Positions 42,769-52,843 of a stretch of DNA of 64,000 bases are shown piece by piece. Origin of the DNA: Aricia agestis. Its lineage: Eukaryota > Arthropoda > Insecta > Lepidoptera > Lycaenidae. The notes under the pieces were generated by a model, which was not told the origin of the DNA, made no database searches, and was given only the letters and a program-made list of their open reading frames with translations. The stretch covers positions 10,248,001 to 10,312,000 of the forward strand of contig NC_056421.1 in assembly GCF_905147365.1 (NCBI RefSeq), in the 5' to 3' direction. A program made the position numbers and the translations under genes. Within the stretch, counting starts at the first letter, position 1. The number at the start of each line of letters is the position of its first letter.

Positions 42769-45700
42769 AAGCCAGGACTAAGGGGCGAGTGCTGGCTGAC
42801 ACGGAGGAAGCCCCGATAACTGTTATCTCCCAAGCATGCAGCGGGAACAGTCTTGTGATTCAGGGGACTATTAACAGGACGGATTGCAAAATGACTCTAG
42901 ATACAGGAGCCTCTAGAACGATAGTGAACTCAAATCTGGTAAAAGCCGCAAGAAGACACAAGAGGAGAATTAACTGTCGGCTCCTTACTGCCTCCGGTCA
43001 GCTAATACCCGTCCTGGGAGAAATGTCAGTTACGATTAATGTAGGGGGATCCTTATACCCTCATGACGTTATCGTGGCTGAGATTATGGATGATTGCATC
43101 TTGGGTTTGGATTTCATGAAGAAGCACAACTGCAGAATTAATGTCGCCGACGGAGTGTTCAAGTGTGGCGAAGAAGAAATTTTCATCCTTGGAGGTGCTT
43201 GCGGGAAAGTTGAATGTGTAAAGAAAGTCATAATACCTGGACGAGCGGAAGCTAGAGTGCTGGTGAAACTACCGCCAGCTGGAAAGAAGAAGTTAAACAG
43301 ATGCGTGTTGATCGAAGACTTACCTACCAAGACATCAGCGCAAAAACTGATGACGGCGAGAACCCTTGTTAGTGGTAGCAGTAACGCTGTGGTCAGGGTT
43401 TTGAACCTTGGTGATCGCGAGATCTGCTTGAACAAAGGTGATGTCATTGGAAAGTGCGAGGAAGTTGTCTGGATGAGACAGTGTAGTTCGATCACAGGCT
43501 CAGACTCAGCAAACACCAGCAACTATGGAATAGTGACTGAGCTACTCGATGACTGCAAGAGTAATCTGACTTATTCGCAGAGCATGAAAGCTAAGAAGTT
43601 TTTACAACGCCACGCGAATATCTTCTCCAGTCAGGAAGGCGACCTTGGAAGAACGTCGATGGTTCAGCACAGGATAGATACCGGAAACGAGAATCCAATT
43701 CGTCAACGAGCAAGACGGATACCTATAGCAAAAGAGAAAGAAGTTGAAGGCCTTTTGGAGGACATGAGAAGGCATAAGATTATTGAACCGTCTGCAAGTC
43801 CATGGTGCTCACCTGTTGTATTAGTAAAGAAGAAAGATGGCAGCACAAGATTTTGTGTGGACTACAGACGTCTCAATGATGTCACCAAGAAGGACAGTTA
43901 TCCATTACCTCGAATTGACGACACTCTGGATACCTTGAGTGGCATGAAATGGTTCTCGACCCTGGACCTGAAATCTGGATACTGGCAGGTGGAAATTCAT
44001 CCAAAAGACAAAGAGAAGACAGCTTTCTCCACCGGTAAAGGTTTATGGCAGTTTAACGTCATGCCCTTTGGATTGTGCAACGCACCTGCCACATTTGAGC
44101 GACTCATGGAGTGTGTACTGGCAGGCTTAGTTGGAGAGGCTTGCTTAGTCTACTTGGACGACGTCATCATCGTTGGCCGCGACTTCGAGGACCATTTGCG
44201 AAACTTAGAACGAGTTTTCGCCAAAATAGAGGGGGCCAAGTTAAAGTTGAATCCGAAAAAGTGTCGTTTATTCAGGAGTAAGGTGAACTATCTCGGCCAT
44301 GTTATCTCCAGTGATGGAATTCAGACGGACCCGGAGAAACTAGAAGCAGTCCAAAATTGGCCAACCCCTAAGAACAAAACCGAAGTGCGGGCATTTCTCG
44401 GCCTATGCTCCTACTACAGGCGTTTTGTTAAGGGATTCTCAGAGATAGCCAAGCCATTACATCGGCTGACAGAAGATAAACGACAGTTTATTTGGGACGA
44501 GACTTCCGAAGATTCTTTTCAGAAACTAAAGAAACATCTGTGTGAAACACCAATCCTGGGGTATCCACAACCTGAAGGTCAGTTTATAGTCGACACGGAC
44601 GCAAGCAACACGGCCATTGGAGGGGTGTTATCTCAAAAACAGGGTGAAAGAGAAGTTGTAATTGCATATTTCAGCAAATCTTTATCTAAGCCAGAGAGAA
44701 ACTACTGTGTGACAAGAAGAGAACTCTTGGCTGTCGTAAAGACGCTACAACATTTCAGCAAGTACCTCATCGGCAGACACTTTTTACTGCGAACTGATCA
44801 CGCAGCCTTGAAGTGGCTACTACAATTCAAGAACCCAGAAGGCCAAGTAGCTCGATGGATTGAACAACTCCAGGAGTATGACTTCAAGACGGAACACTGC
44901 AGCGGAAAGGCACATGGGAATGCCGACGCACTTTCGCGAAGGCCGCGTTCGGAAGACTGCAAACATTGTGTTAAGCAGGAATCTAATGAAGTAACATTAA
45001 AGTTAACGAAAACAAGTCCTTTGGGCCCATGGGAGAATGATGCTATAAGGGAGGCTCAAGAAACAGATGACGACCTTCGGCACATCCTCACATGGAAGAA
45101 ACGGGGTGATGAAAAACCAATCTGGAGTGAGGTTGCACCCACTGGCGCTGTCACTAAGGCGTACTGGGCGCAATGGGACAGCCTGATACTTCAAAACGGA
45201 ATACTCTACCGGAAATGGGAGAAGACCAACGGCAGAGAGTTCCATCTTCAGATAGTTGTCCCAAGAACGAGAGTACCGGATGTTCTCCGTGAAATGCATG
45301 ATGGCGTATCAGGAGGTCATCTAGGAGTAAAGAGGACGTTAACAAAAGTGCGAGAACGATTCTACTGGTTGCATTGTCGAGACGATGTACAGGATTGGTG
45401 CCGCAAATGCACTACTTGCACTGCAGTGAAGGGACCACAGACAAGGAGCCGTGGGAGCCTGCGCTTGTATAACGTTGGCGCACCGTGGGAACGAATCGCA
45501 GTTGACGTAGCTGGGCCATTTCCTGTAACGGAATCAGGAAACAAGTATTTCATGGTTGTCATGGATTACTTCACCAAATGGCCCGAAGTGTTCGCCATAC
45601 CAAACCAGGAAGCTACAACAGTTGCTTCTAAGCTAGTCGAAGAAGTAATATCTCGCTTTGGTGTGCCTCTAGAAATCCATTCCGATCAGGGCAGGAATTT

Positions 45701-46355
45701 CGAATCGCAGGTCTTCCAGGAAGTGTGCAGAATTTTGGGAATGCATAAAACGAGGACCACCGCGTACCATCCACAGTCTGATGGAATGGTTGAGAGATTT
45801 AACCAGACCCTTGAGAGGCATTTGGCGAAATTGGTAGATGACAAACAAAAGGACTGGGACAAGTATATACCGCTCTTCCTTCTGTCGTACCGTACCGCCG
45901 AGCATGAGAGCATAAAAGCTACCCCGGCGTATGTCAATTACGGTAGAGAACTACGAGTACCAGTAGACCTTTTGACAGGAGGATCACCGGAAGAACCAAA
46001 GACCGTACCAGATTATGTCTGCGATTTAAGGGAAAAGATGCGTTATATACACGCCATGGTTCGGGAAAATGGGTTACAGTCAAGTGAGAACATGAAGACC
46101 AGATACGACCGGAAATCGAATACAAGCGGCTTCGAAGAAGGGTCACTGGTGTGGCTGCATAACCCAACTCGCCGAAAAGGCAAATCTCCAAAGTTGCAGA
46201 CCAAGTGGGACGGCCCATACAAAGTGGTTACCCGATTGAATGACGTGACTTACAGGATTCAAAAGCAACCAAGAGGGACATTCAAAGTGGTACACATAGA
46301 CCGTCTGGCGCGTTACCATGGCAGTAACAATGATGCTCGGGACGAGCATCTCTAA
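42762..46355 (+). CDS. Pol polyprotein of element 2 (protease, RT, RNase H, integrase)
   Basis: The frame has no ATG near its start and is probably read by -1 frameshift from gag. Counting from base 42789, it has 1,188 codons. The protease motif LDTGAS has its aspartate at 38. The reverse transcriptase has YLDD at 455-458 between FSTLDLKSGYWQ and KCRLFRSKVNYLGH. RNase H has D602 in VDTDAS and later RTDHAALKWL. Integrase has an H2C2 zinc region (C-x2-C in CRKCTTC) and the D,D35E core: D906 in VDVAGPF, D966 in HSDQGRNF, E1002 in MVERFNQT. The order PR-RT-RH-IN is Ty3/gypsy. No stop or frameshift was seen, so the enzymes may be functional even though gag in the same copy is broken. Confidence 0.95.
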   Translation, partial: RIKARTKGRVLADTEEAPITVISQACSGNSLVIQGTINRTDCKMTLDTGASRTIVNSNLVKAARRHKRRINCRLLTASGQLIPVLGEMSVTINVGGSLYPHDVIVAEIMDDCILGLDFMKKHNCRINVADGVFKCGEEEIFILGGACGKVECVKKVIIPGRAEARVLVKLPPAGKKKLNRCVLIEDLPTKTSAQKLMTARTLVSGSSNAVVRVLNLGDREICLNKGDVIGKCEEVVWMRQCSSITGSDSANTSNYGIVTELLDDCKSNLTYSQSMKAKKFLQRHANIFSSQEGDLGRTSMVQHRIDTGNENPIRQRARRIPIAKEKEVEGLLEDMRRHKIIEPSASPWCSPVVLVKKKDGSTRFCVDYRRLNDVTKKDSYPLPRIDDTLDTLSGMKWFSTLDLKSGYWQVEIHPKDKEKTAFSTGKGLWQFNVMPFGLCNAPATFERLMECVLAGLVGEACLVYLDDVIIVGRDFEDHLRNLERVFAKIEGAKLKLNPKKCRLFRSKVNYLGHVISSDGIQTDPEKLEAVQNWPTPKNKTEVRAFLGLCSYYRRFVKGFSEIAKPLHRLTEDKRQFIWDETSEDSFQKLKKHLCETPILGYPQPEGQFIVDTDASNTAIGGVLSQKQGEREVVIAYFSKSLSKPERNYCVTRRELLAVVKTLQHFSKYLIGRHFLLRTDHAALKWLLQFKNPEGQVARWIEQLQEYDFKTEHCSGKAHGNADALSRRPRSEDCKHCVKQESNEVTLKLTKTSPLGPWENDAIREAQETDDDLRHILTWKKRGDEKPIWSEVAPTGAVTKAYWAQWDSLILQNGILYRKWEKTNGREFHLQIVVPRTRVPDVLREMHDGVSGGHLGVKRTLTKVRERFYWLHCRDDVQDWCRKCTTCTAVKGPQTRSRGSLRLYNVGAPWERIAVDVAGPFPVTESGNKYFMVVMDYFTKWPEVFAIPNQEATTVASKLVEEVISRFGVPLEIHSDQGRNFESQVFQEVCRILGMHKTRTTAYHPQSDGMVERFNQTLERHLAKLVDDKQKDWDKYIPLFLLSYRTAEHESIKATPAYVNYGRELRVPVDLLTGGSPEEPKTVPDYVCDLREKMRYIHAMVRENGLQSSENMKTRYDRKSNTSGFEEGSLVWLHNPTRRKGKSPKLQTKWDGPYKVVTRLNDVTYRIQKQPRGTFKVVHIDRLARYHGSNNDARDEHL
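42770..42814 (+). promoter_or_regulatory. Predicted H-type pseudoknot behind the slippery site
   Basis: Stem 1 AGCCAG (42770-42775) pairs with CTGGCT (42792-42797). Stem 2 GGGGC (42782-42786) pairs with GCCCC (42810-42814). The halves interleave, as in an H-type pseudoknot, 7-8 nt behind the heptamer. In element 1 stem 1 reads TCCAG...CTGGA, keeping the pairing. Folding has not been computed. Confidence 0.6.
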
Positions 46356-46366
46356 GAGGGGAGTAG

Positions 46367-46913
46367 TGTTACGGTACATGGTATACGGACACGTGGTGCG
46401 CAAGTACATACTCGAACCTTCTAAAAAGGTCCAATGTTTGTTTACGTGTTTACCCTTTATTTGTTAGCGTGTTTGAATTTAGACCTTATGACTGAGTCCA
46501 TAAGGTCTAAATTAAATTCAACTTACTGCACTTATCGCAAGGACGGCAGTTTTATTGCGGCACATTCCCGAGCCTACTAGAAATTTCCCACGGTTGTTTA
46601 CTTGTTTACGTGAAATCGGGAAATTTCTGGAATTCGTCTCGCCATATAAAAAGAGCCGCAGGCAGACCCGGCGAGTCAGTTCAATCAGAGCGATCTTCAA
46701 GGCGACATCAAGTGATCAATAGTGAGTGAACCAGTGAAACCTGCGACTTGGCTACGACCTAGGACAGTGATAGTGCTTAGTGATTGGACCTAGTGATTAG
46801 TGTTTGGACTTAGTGCTAAGTGTTGTGACCTAGTGTTTAGTGCAGTGTTAATAAAGTCTTCAAGAGAGTCACCAGGTCTTTCTCTCCAAATCCTCGAACC
46901 CTAGCACGTAACA
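46367..46913 (+). repeat. 3' LTR of element 2
   Basis: Matches the 5' LTR with one difference noted by eye. It provides the AATAAA (about 46849) for the element transcript. Confidence 0.93.
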
Positions 46914-46917
46914 ATAT

Positions 46918-47010
46918 TAATATCTTCGTTATCCAGGTTTTAGTCTATTATATCGATTCTTATAAGCTTTTTTGAAGGTCACCGTAGAGACACATCTCTA
47001 CTAATAAGTC
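46918..47010. other. Short spacer after element 2
   Basis: Nothing recognised. Confidence 0.4.
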
Positions 47011-47012
47011 TT

Positions 47013-47205
47013 GGGTTACACGGTCAATCTGACATCAGTTAAGTCCAACAGTCTGATCCAGACTGACTGGAGAATGATCGTGTAACCGTGTGATTGACGG
47101 ACTGATCATTTTTTTATTATGTACTTTTCGGCCATCATTCTGGTGTCAGTCTGAGACTGATGGACTGAACTGATGCCAGACTGACCGTGTACGGTGTAAC
47201 CCTAG
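47013..47205. repeat. Foldback element with GGGTTACACGGTC ends
   Basis: The left end GGGTTACACGGTCAATCTGA is matched by the reversed right end GGGTTACACCGTACACGGTC with a small gap. Inner arms with CAGTCTGA/TCAGACTG words continue inwards. Target duplication not resolved. Confidence 0.7.
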
Positions 47206-47481
47206 TCTAAAGATCAAAATGTGGTCACCCCAGACTCGTACTGAGCACACAACAGCATGGTCACACCGCGGGTCATTGACCCCGGTTTGGGCAGACTCCG
47301 CTGTCAATATTGAATCTGTGTCAGATCCATGACCACTGACAATCAACGCTTATTAGTTGTTGTAGAGCGTTCAGCGTTATATTACCTATAGGTTTAAATA
47401 AAATTGACCCTTATGGTTGCGGAATTAAGGGATTCGCAGTAGCAAAATAATTCTAACGAATGTGATAAGGAGGTGTCACAG

Positions 47482-47840
47482 TTTTTATTTTTTTTATGAA
47501 ACAAGGGGGCAAACGAGCAAACGGGTCACCTGATGGAAAGCAACTTCCGTCGCCCATGGACACTCGCAGCGTCAGAAGAACTGCAGGTGCGTTGCCGGCC
47601 TTTTAAGAGGGAATAGGGTAATAGGGGAGGGTAGGGATGGGAAAGGAATAGGGGAGGGTAGGGAAGGGAATAGGGTAGGGGATTGGGCCTCCGGTAAACT
47701 CACTCACCCGGCGAAATACAGCGTAAGCGCTGTTTCACGCCGGTTTTCTGTGAGAATTAGAATAGTGGTATTTCTCCGGTAGAGCCGGCCCATTCGTGCC
47801 GAAGCATGGCTCTCCCACGTATACATGGCTCTCCCACGTA
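47482..47840 (-). mobile_element. SINE-like repeat copy C
   Basis: Same order as copies A, B and D on the minus strand. The 5' end has a 19-bp tandem duplication (CATGGCTCTCCCACGTATA twice on the plus strand, 47804-47840). Confidence 0.85.
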
Positions 47841-48790
47841 TTGTACACTTTTACATTTATGTACTTATTATAAAGTTTTGTAACTCGTCTTGTGGTTTGG
47901 AACACATAGATAGACCCAGCAGGTAGCTGCAGTTGGGTAGCAGGAAATACTAGAAACACGTTTTTTCGCAAAATATAAGTATTGTAAAAAATTAAAATCC
48001 CTTAAAAATTTAAACAGCGTATTACTTACACCATGGTTTTTGTCTTTGTCCGATTAAAATTACACTTAGGTACATTCTTACAAATAAAATACGTTAATTT
48101 TTATATTGATATTGTTGTTTAAACTTTTAATACGAACCTACACTTTGTAGAGAATCTCCAGACACAATTCATCTTAGCGCTTGGTAGGATTGGCGGAAAT
48201 GCATGCAAATAAAGAGAGCTTGAACTGTTAGTTAGTGCAAACTGCTCTAACAAAATCTGTTAAATTTAATATTAAGATGTGGCATAGCGTGGCTTACAGC
48301 AGTACCTAGGAAGAAAAAAACTCTTGTAAAAAGTTTAAAATTACGTAACAGTTATATCAAATATCTAAAGTAGTATCAGCTAATTAAAGTTGTAATGGCA
48401 TTTGGTTTGCGATAAAGTTATTGAAATACTTTTTTGTAAATGTAGGTTTGTTCTCAGTTCTTTCCATTTTGCTCTACTTTTAAAAATAAATGTATCCTCA
48501 ATTGCTTACAAGTAATTATACGAGTGTTAAATTAGTTGAAAACTAATTTAAATAATGACACTACAGTTTTTCCGCGGCAAAAACTGGTAATCCGTCCCGT
48601 ATGTCCACCCTACTTATGTTCTATGGGGTATCGATTATTCCCAGCGCCTCCCCGCGCCGCGCCGCCGCCATTACGCGGGAACGATTTTGAATTAAGAACT
48701 TTGTTTTTTTTACGCCAATAAGATTAATGATTAAGCAATGATTGTAAGGTCACTAAGGTAGGTTTTATCGCTAAACTTTATGTATGGGTA
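47841..48790. other. Intergenic DNA, nothing recognised
   Basis: No gene or element border supported. Confidence 0.45.
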
Positions 48791-48794
48791 CGGT

Positions 48795-48855
48795 AGTGTT
48801 TTATAGTCGAGCGCGCTGCTCAGCGCCTGAGCAGCGCGCTCGACTATAAAACGCT
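48795..48855. repeat. GC-rich hairpin, 29-bp arms
   Basis: AGTGTTTTATAGTCGAGCGC... (48795-48823) pairs with 48827-48855 with one mismatch and a 3-nt loop CGC. It touches the MITE at 48858. Confidence 0.88.
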
Positions 48856-48857
48856 AA

Positions 48858-49236
48858 GGTTGGGTTGCACCAGATAAAGTTATGGTCATAGTTAAGGAAA
48901 ATTTAACTTAAACCTTAACTTTGACCACAGAATTTGACAGAAGACGTTGCTGGTTCGACAAGGCTTTATAAGAACGTGGGCGGGGGGCAGGGGCGCTGCT
49001 GGTAAAGGAGAACTGTCAAAAATGGCGTTTTTGTATGATGACAGCGTTAGTTCCTTTTTTTCGCCACGTGCATTTAAAGCCTTGTCGAGCTCTATGGTTA
49101 TGGTTAAATATGGCGTCTTGATGGCGTCCAGATTTACTTTTAACCAAAGATTTGACATTTTGCATTGTAGTTAAAGTTAAATTTATAATTAAAGTTACAG
49201 TTATAAATAGTTAAAGTAAGTTGGTGCAACCCAACC
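48858..49236. mobile_element. MITE, 379 bp, TAA duplication (Harbinger-like)
   Basis: Terminal repeats GGTTGGGTTGCACCA are inverted and exact over 15 bases, and similarity continues in TTAAAGTTA-rich words. TAA flanks at 48855-48857 and 49237-49239. No coding content. Confidence 0.82.
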
Positions 49237-49659
49237 TAAGCCACATCATCGAACGCGCGCGCTCAAACGGCGTTGCCGAAACGCTTAGCTTTAAAACCAG
49301 CCGCTAAAGTCTCCGGAGTTATTGATAATAATAATTAAAAAATAATAAAAAAAGTTACTAGGAAAAACACCTAAGAAGAAATAAGACAAACTAAATGGAC
49401 AAGAATTTACTGCACACCTCTAAAGTTAGGTACACACTTAATAAATAAAAAATGTACATAGGTACTTACAAAATAAGCTTTAAATTTGAATAAATTGTAA
49501 AATAATAATTGACCCGGAATCCTGTTTTTTAATTTGGTTAAAAGATCCTAGTACTGTTTTTACGATTTGAAAACTTTTTTACAGGATTACGTTTAATAAA
49601 ACCCTGTTTTTGATTTATGAGTTTCAGTGGATCGGGGCTACAGAGCAATTTTGTGAGTA

Positions 49660-49860
49660 GATTTTCGTTCAGTAGTGTTGAAAAAGTAGTGATCACGTTG
49701 GAACCGCACATTTTTCCACGATAAAAATGTCCTTGTCCTTTCCTGGGCCTACAGAATATGAATACGAAGTCTTTAATTCAAATCAGTTCAGCGGTTTTAG
49801 CGGCAAGACTTAAAGCTCACTGACAAGCACACTTTCGCATATTATTAACTACTAATAAGT
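49660..49860 (-). mobile_element. Helitron-like fragment
   Basis: Has the reversed words GCACATTTTTCCACGATAAA, CCTTGTCCTTTCC, TCAGTTCAGCGGTTTTAG and CACTTTCGCATATTATTAA, typical of the 5' half of Helitrons on the minus strand. Confidence 0.45.
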
Positions 49861-50165
49861 ATAAATAATTATATGGGGAGCTGAAGATTATTGTTGATGA
49901 CAAAGGTGATGAACAAACAGACAATAGTGGTAAGGCTTAGATTTGAGTAGACGCTCAAACCACAGATTACTAAATACTTACTACAACTCAAATTCGTATT
50001 ATAATAATATTGTTAAGCAAACGTTTTAGTTTTGGAACTCTACATTTTAGTTCAAATCTCTGTATTATTATCTCTTTAATCAAATCATCTGCTATCTCTA
50101 GTTGCAGCACTGTTTTCTGGATTCGGCATACTTGTTTTTGTTATTGTGGGTCGGCACTTATGTAT

Positions 50166-50675
50166 TGTTACGTGCTAGGGTTCGAAGGATTTGGAGAGAA
50201 AGACCTGGTGACGCTCTTGAAGACTTTATTCACTATGTCTAGGTCACACAAGCACACACTAGGTCACAAACACTTAGCACTAAGTCCACACAAACACAGT
50301 AAACACTAATCACTAGGTCCAATCACTAAGCACTATCACTGTCCTAGGTCGTAGCCAAGTCGAAGGTTTCACTGGTTCACTCACGATTGATCACTTGTTG
50401 TCACTTGGAAATCGCCTTGATGATCGCTCGAACCGAACTGACTCGCCGGGCCTGCCTGCGGCTTTTTATATGGCGAGAAGAAATTCCAGAAAGTTCCCGA
50501 TTCAGGTAAACACGTAAACAAACATTGGACTTTTCTAGAAGGTTCGAGTATGTACTTGCGCACCTCATGCCATCTAGTATTGAGTAGGGGATTTATGTTG
50601 CCTGTGCTCCCTCGGTAAGCTTCGCTGGTTTGTCGCTAGATGGCACCACGTGTCCGTATACCATGTACCGTAACA
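50166..50675 (-). mobile_element. Solo LTR of the same Ty3/gypsy family
   Basis: On the minus strand it runs TGTTACGGTACATGG...GCACGTAACA. The 4-bp duplication GTAT flanks it at 50162-50165 and 50676-50679. It differs from elements 1 and 2 by an insertion (CCATCTAGTATTGAGTAGGG region) and by many substitutions, so it is older or from another subfamily. The internal part was lost by LTR-LTR recombination. Confidence 0.93.
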
Positions 50676-50909
50676 GTATTATAGAAATAGTTATAATACG
50701 TTAACGCCGACCCAAAATACTATGTAAGTAATAATTACCAATTTCTGTTAAAGGCTTAAAGTTTTGTGTGACGAAAAAGAAGAGGTTTGACCTACGAGTA
50801 TATTACTAGCCTATTATTAGTAATATCATGTATCATAATATAATCATGTTATTCATTTATATTTAGTAGAGGTATATTGACCTTCAATAATGAACAACAT
50901 GATGATTTA

Positions 50910-51254
50910 TACGTGGGAGAGCCATGCTTCGGCACGAATGGGCCGGCTCGACCTGATAAATACCACGTTCTCACAGAAAACTGGCGTGAAACAGCGCTTA
51001 CGCTGTGTTTCGCCGAGTGAGTGAGTTTACCGGAGGCCCAATCCCCTACCCTATTCCCTTTCCTACCCTCCCCTATTCCCTTCCCTTCCCTACCCCCCCC
51101 CCCCCCCCCCCCCTATTACCCTTTTCCCTCTTAAAAGGCCGGCAACGCACATGCAGCTCTTCTGATGCTGCGAGTGTCCATGGGCGACAGTTGCTTTCCA
51201 TCAGGTGACCCGTTTGCTCGTTTGCCCCCTTATTTCATAAAAAAAAAAAAAAAA
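50910..51254 (+). mobile_element. SINE-like repeat copy D
   Basis: TACGTGGGAGAGCCATGCTT to a poly-A tail. The pyrimidine tract contains a run of about 23 C (51096-51113 region), unlike the other copies. Confidence 0.87.
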
Positions 51255-52378
51255 CTGCATTACACGAACTTTCATGACTGCCTCTACTCATAGGTACTCT
51301 GTTTTCCTTTTTATTATAATTAATATTATTTTTTTCATTTACCTGAAATACTACACTAGTACATAATACTATACTAAGGATAATGGTAGATATATTAAAT
51401 AAACTTTCGTACATCATAATGGGAACAATCAACATAAAAGTATGGTCGGACGGAATTTAATTTGAAACTCGTGTGAAATGAACTGAAATAATAAAAACTT
51501 GTGTCGTAAACGAACAGTAAACCTTACGGAGATTTCCAGGGAACCTATATGAGTTGAGAGATGCACAGTTTATGTGGCTATTTTCCTGGAAAACAAGAAT
51601 TAGAGAAATTGATTTCTATGGGAAACTACGCAATTTGGTCCGGTTATGTCTAGCTGATAGCACGTCTTGTTGTAACGTAGTCTTGACATTTAAAACCGAC
51701 CAAAATACGTTGATTTCCTGATTAATTGATGATATGATACTCTGATGACACTTTGACTAACATACTTGTATATAGGGGACGGTGGCATGGGCTACCTTAG
51801 GTTCGGAATATAATAATTATTTAGTTATTATCGTCGTGTTGATTAATGTTTTTCAGAATAACAGCATAATTTATGGTTTCGAACTTGTATAGTTTATCTG
51901 TATTCTGTACAGCTTATTAAATAATAACTATAAAAAAATGGCGAAAGATGAACGTAGAATTTGATTGTAAATTCACGTAAAAACTTCAAGTGAATATGAA
52001 ATTGAAGACTGAAGACTCCCAAGCCCTAACCTATTATTTTATTTTCCAGTGAATAATTAAATTGTAATTTACCTATACTAATTTTATTTAAAAAAATAAT
52101 AAACTAAAAAATGTAGAGATCTAATAATATTAGGTCACTTTAATACAAAGAGTGCCACTTTTTGAATTTAGATTAAGTTCCAATTCAAACGACGGAGTAC
52201 GAATACTTTTCTATTCTCTTCTTTCCTAAAAATCTGTAAAAATAAAACTCCTCTCGATTTAAGTAAGAATCGTCTGTCTATAAATAGCGTCAAAAACCAA
52301 TACCTCCTTGCCTACTTTACTCGAAGTTCACTGCGGTAAGACTATTTTTAGATTTCCTACGCAAAACGGCAATTCAAC
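51255..52378. other. Intergenic DNA, nothing recognised
   Basis: No supported gene or repeat border. Confidence 0.45.
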
Positions 52379-52843
52379 TTAAGGCGACGCCTTGATAATT
52401 TGGCTGTAGCGATATCGATTTTTCTCAGCAATGAATAAAGCTAAGAAATTAAAGTTCATTGTCAGTATTCATCATGTCTTTGTCTTTGAATTACCCATAG
52501 CATAACACGATTGGTCAACTTTTATAACACAGAATAATCAATCAAATAGACCTATGTAAAAAAAGGGATTCCTATTTTGCCAACTGAGGAGAGTGATTTA
52601 AGCTTCCAAAATTTGTACATAAATTGGTTCAAGCATACACATTAATTTGCCCATAGCTTATATGAAATGTATTTATGGTTTTTTAAATTATGCGACAAAA
52701 ACCATTTTATCGCTTACGCCCTTTCCATTTTTTGCTGTTCCATTGCTTGTTTTCTATGAGAGGCCGGGCCGGCCTCTCATAGACAACAAGCAATATAAAA
52801 CATATCCAACACGGTTTTTTACTTTAACGCGGTGTCACCTTAA
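52379..52843. mobile_element. MITE of the TTAAGGCGACGCC family, copy 2
   Basis: Ends TTAAGGCGACGCC and GGTGTCACCTTAA with TTAA at both borders. It matches 34342-34781 throughout, but carries an extra short palindrome (GAGAGGCCGGGCCGGCCTCTC) near 52760-52785. Confidence 0.75.

Larger units (their letters stand above)
40484..46913 (+). mobile_element. Ty3/gypsy LTR retrotransposon, near full length (element 2)
   Basis: 5' LTR 40484-41030 and 3' LTR 46367-46913 (547 bp each, one difference seen: A versus G in ACGTRTTTACC). The target duplication ATAT is at 40480-40483 and 46914-46917. Primer site ACTGGTGTCAGAAGTG at 41031, polypurine tract AAGAGGGGAG before 46367. Gag (with one frame break) and an open pol are present; there is no envelope gene. 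It belongs to the same family as element 1 but a slightly different subfamily. Confidence 0.96.

Noticed and set aside
46355..46366. Envelope gene after pol
   Set aside because: Only 11 nt separate the pol stop from the 3' LTR, so there is no room for one.
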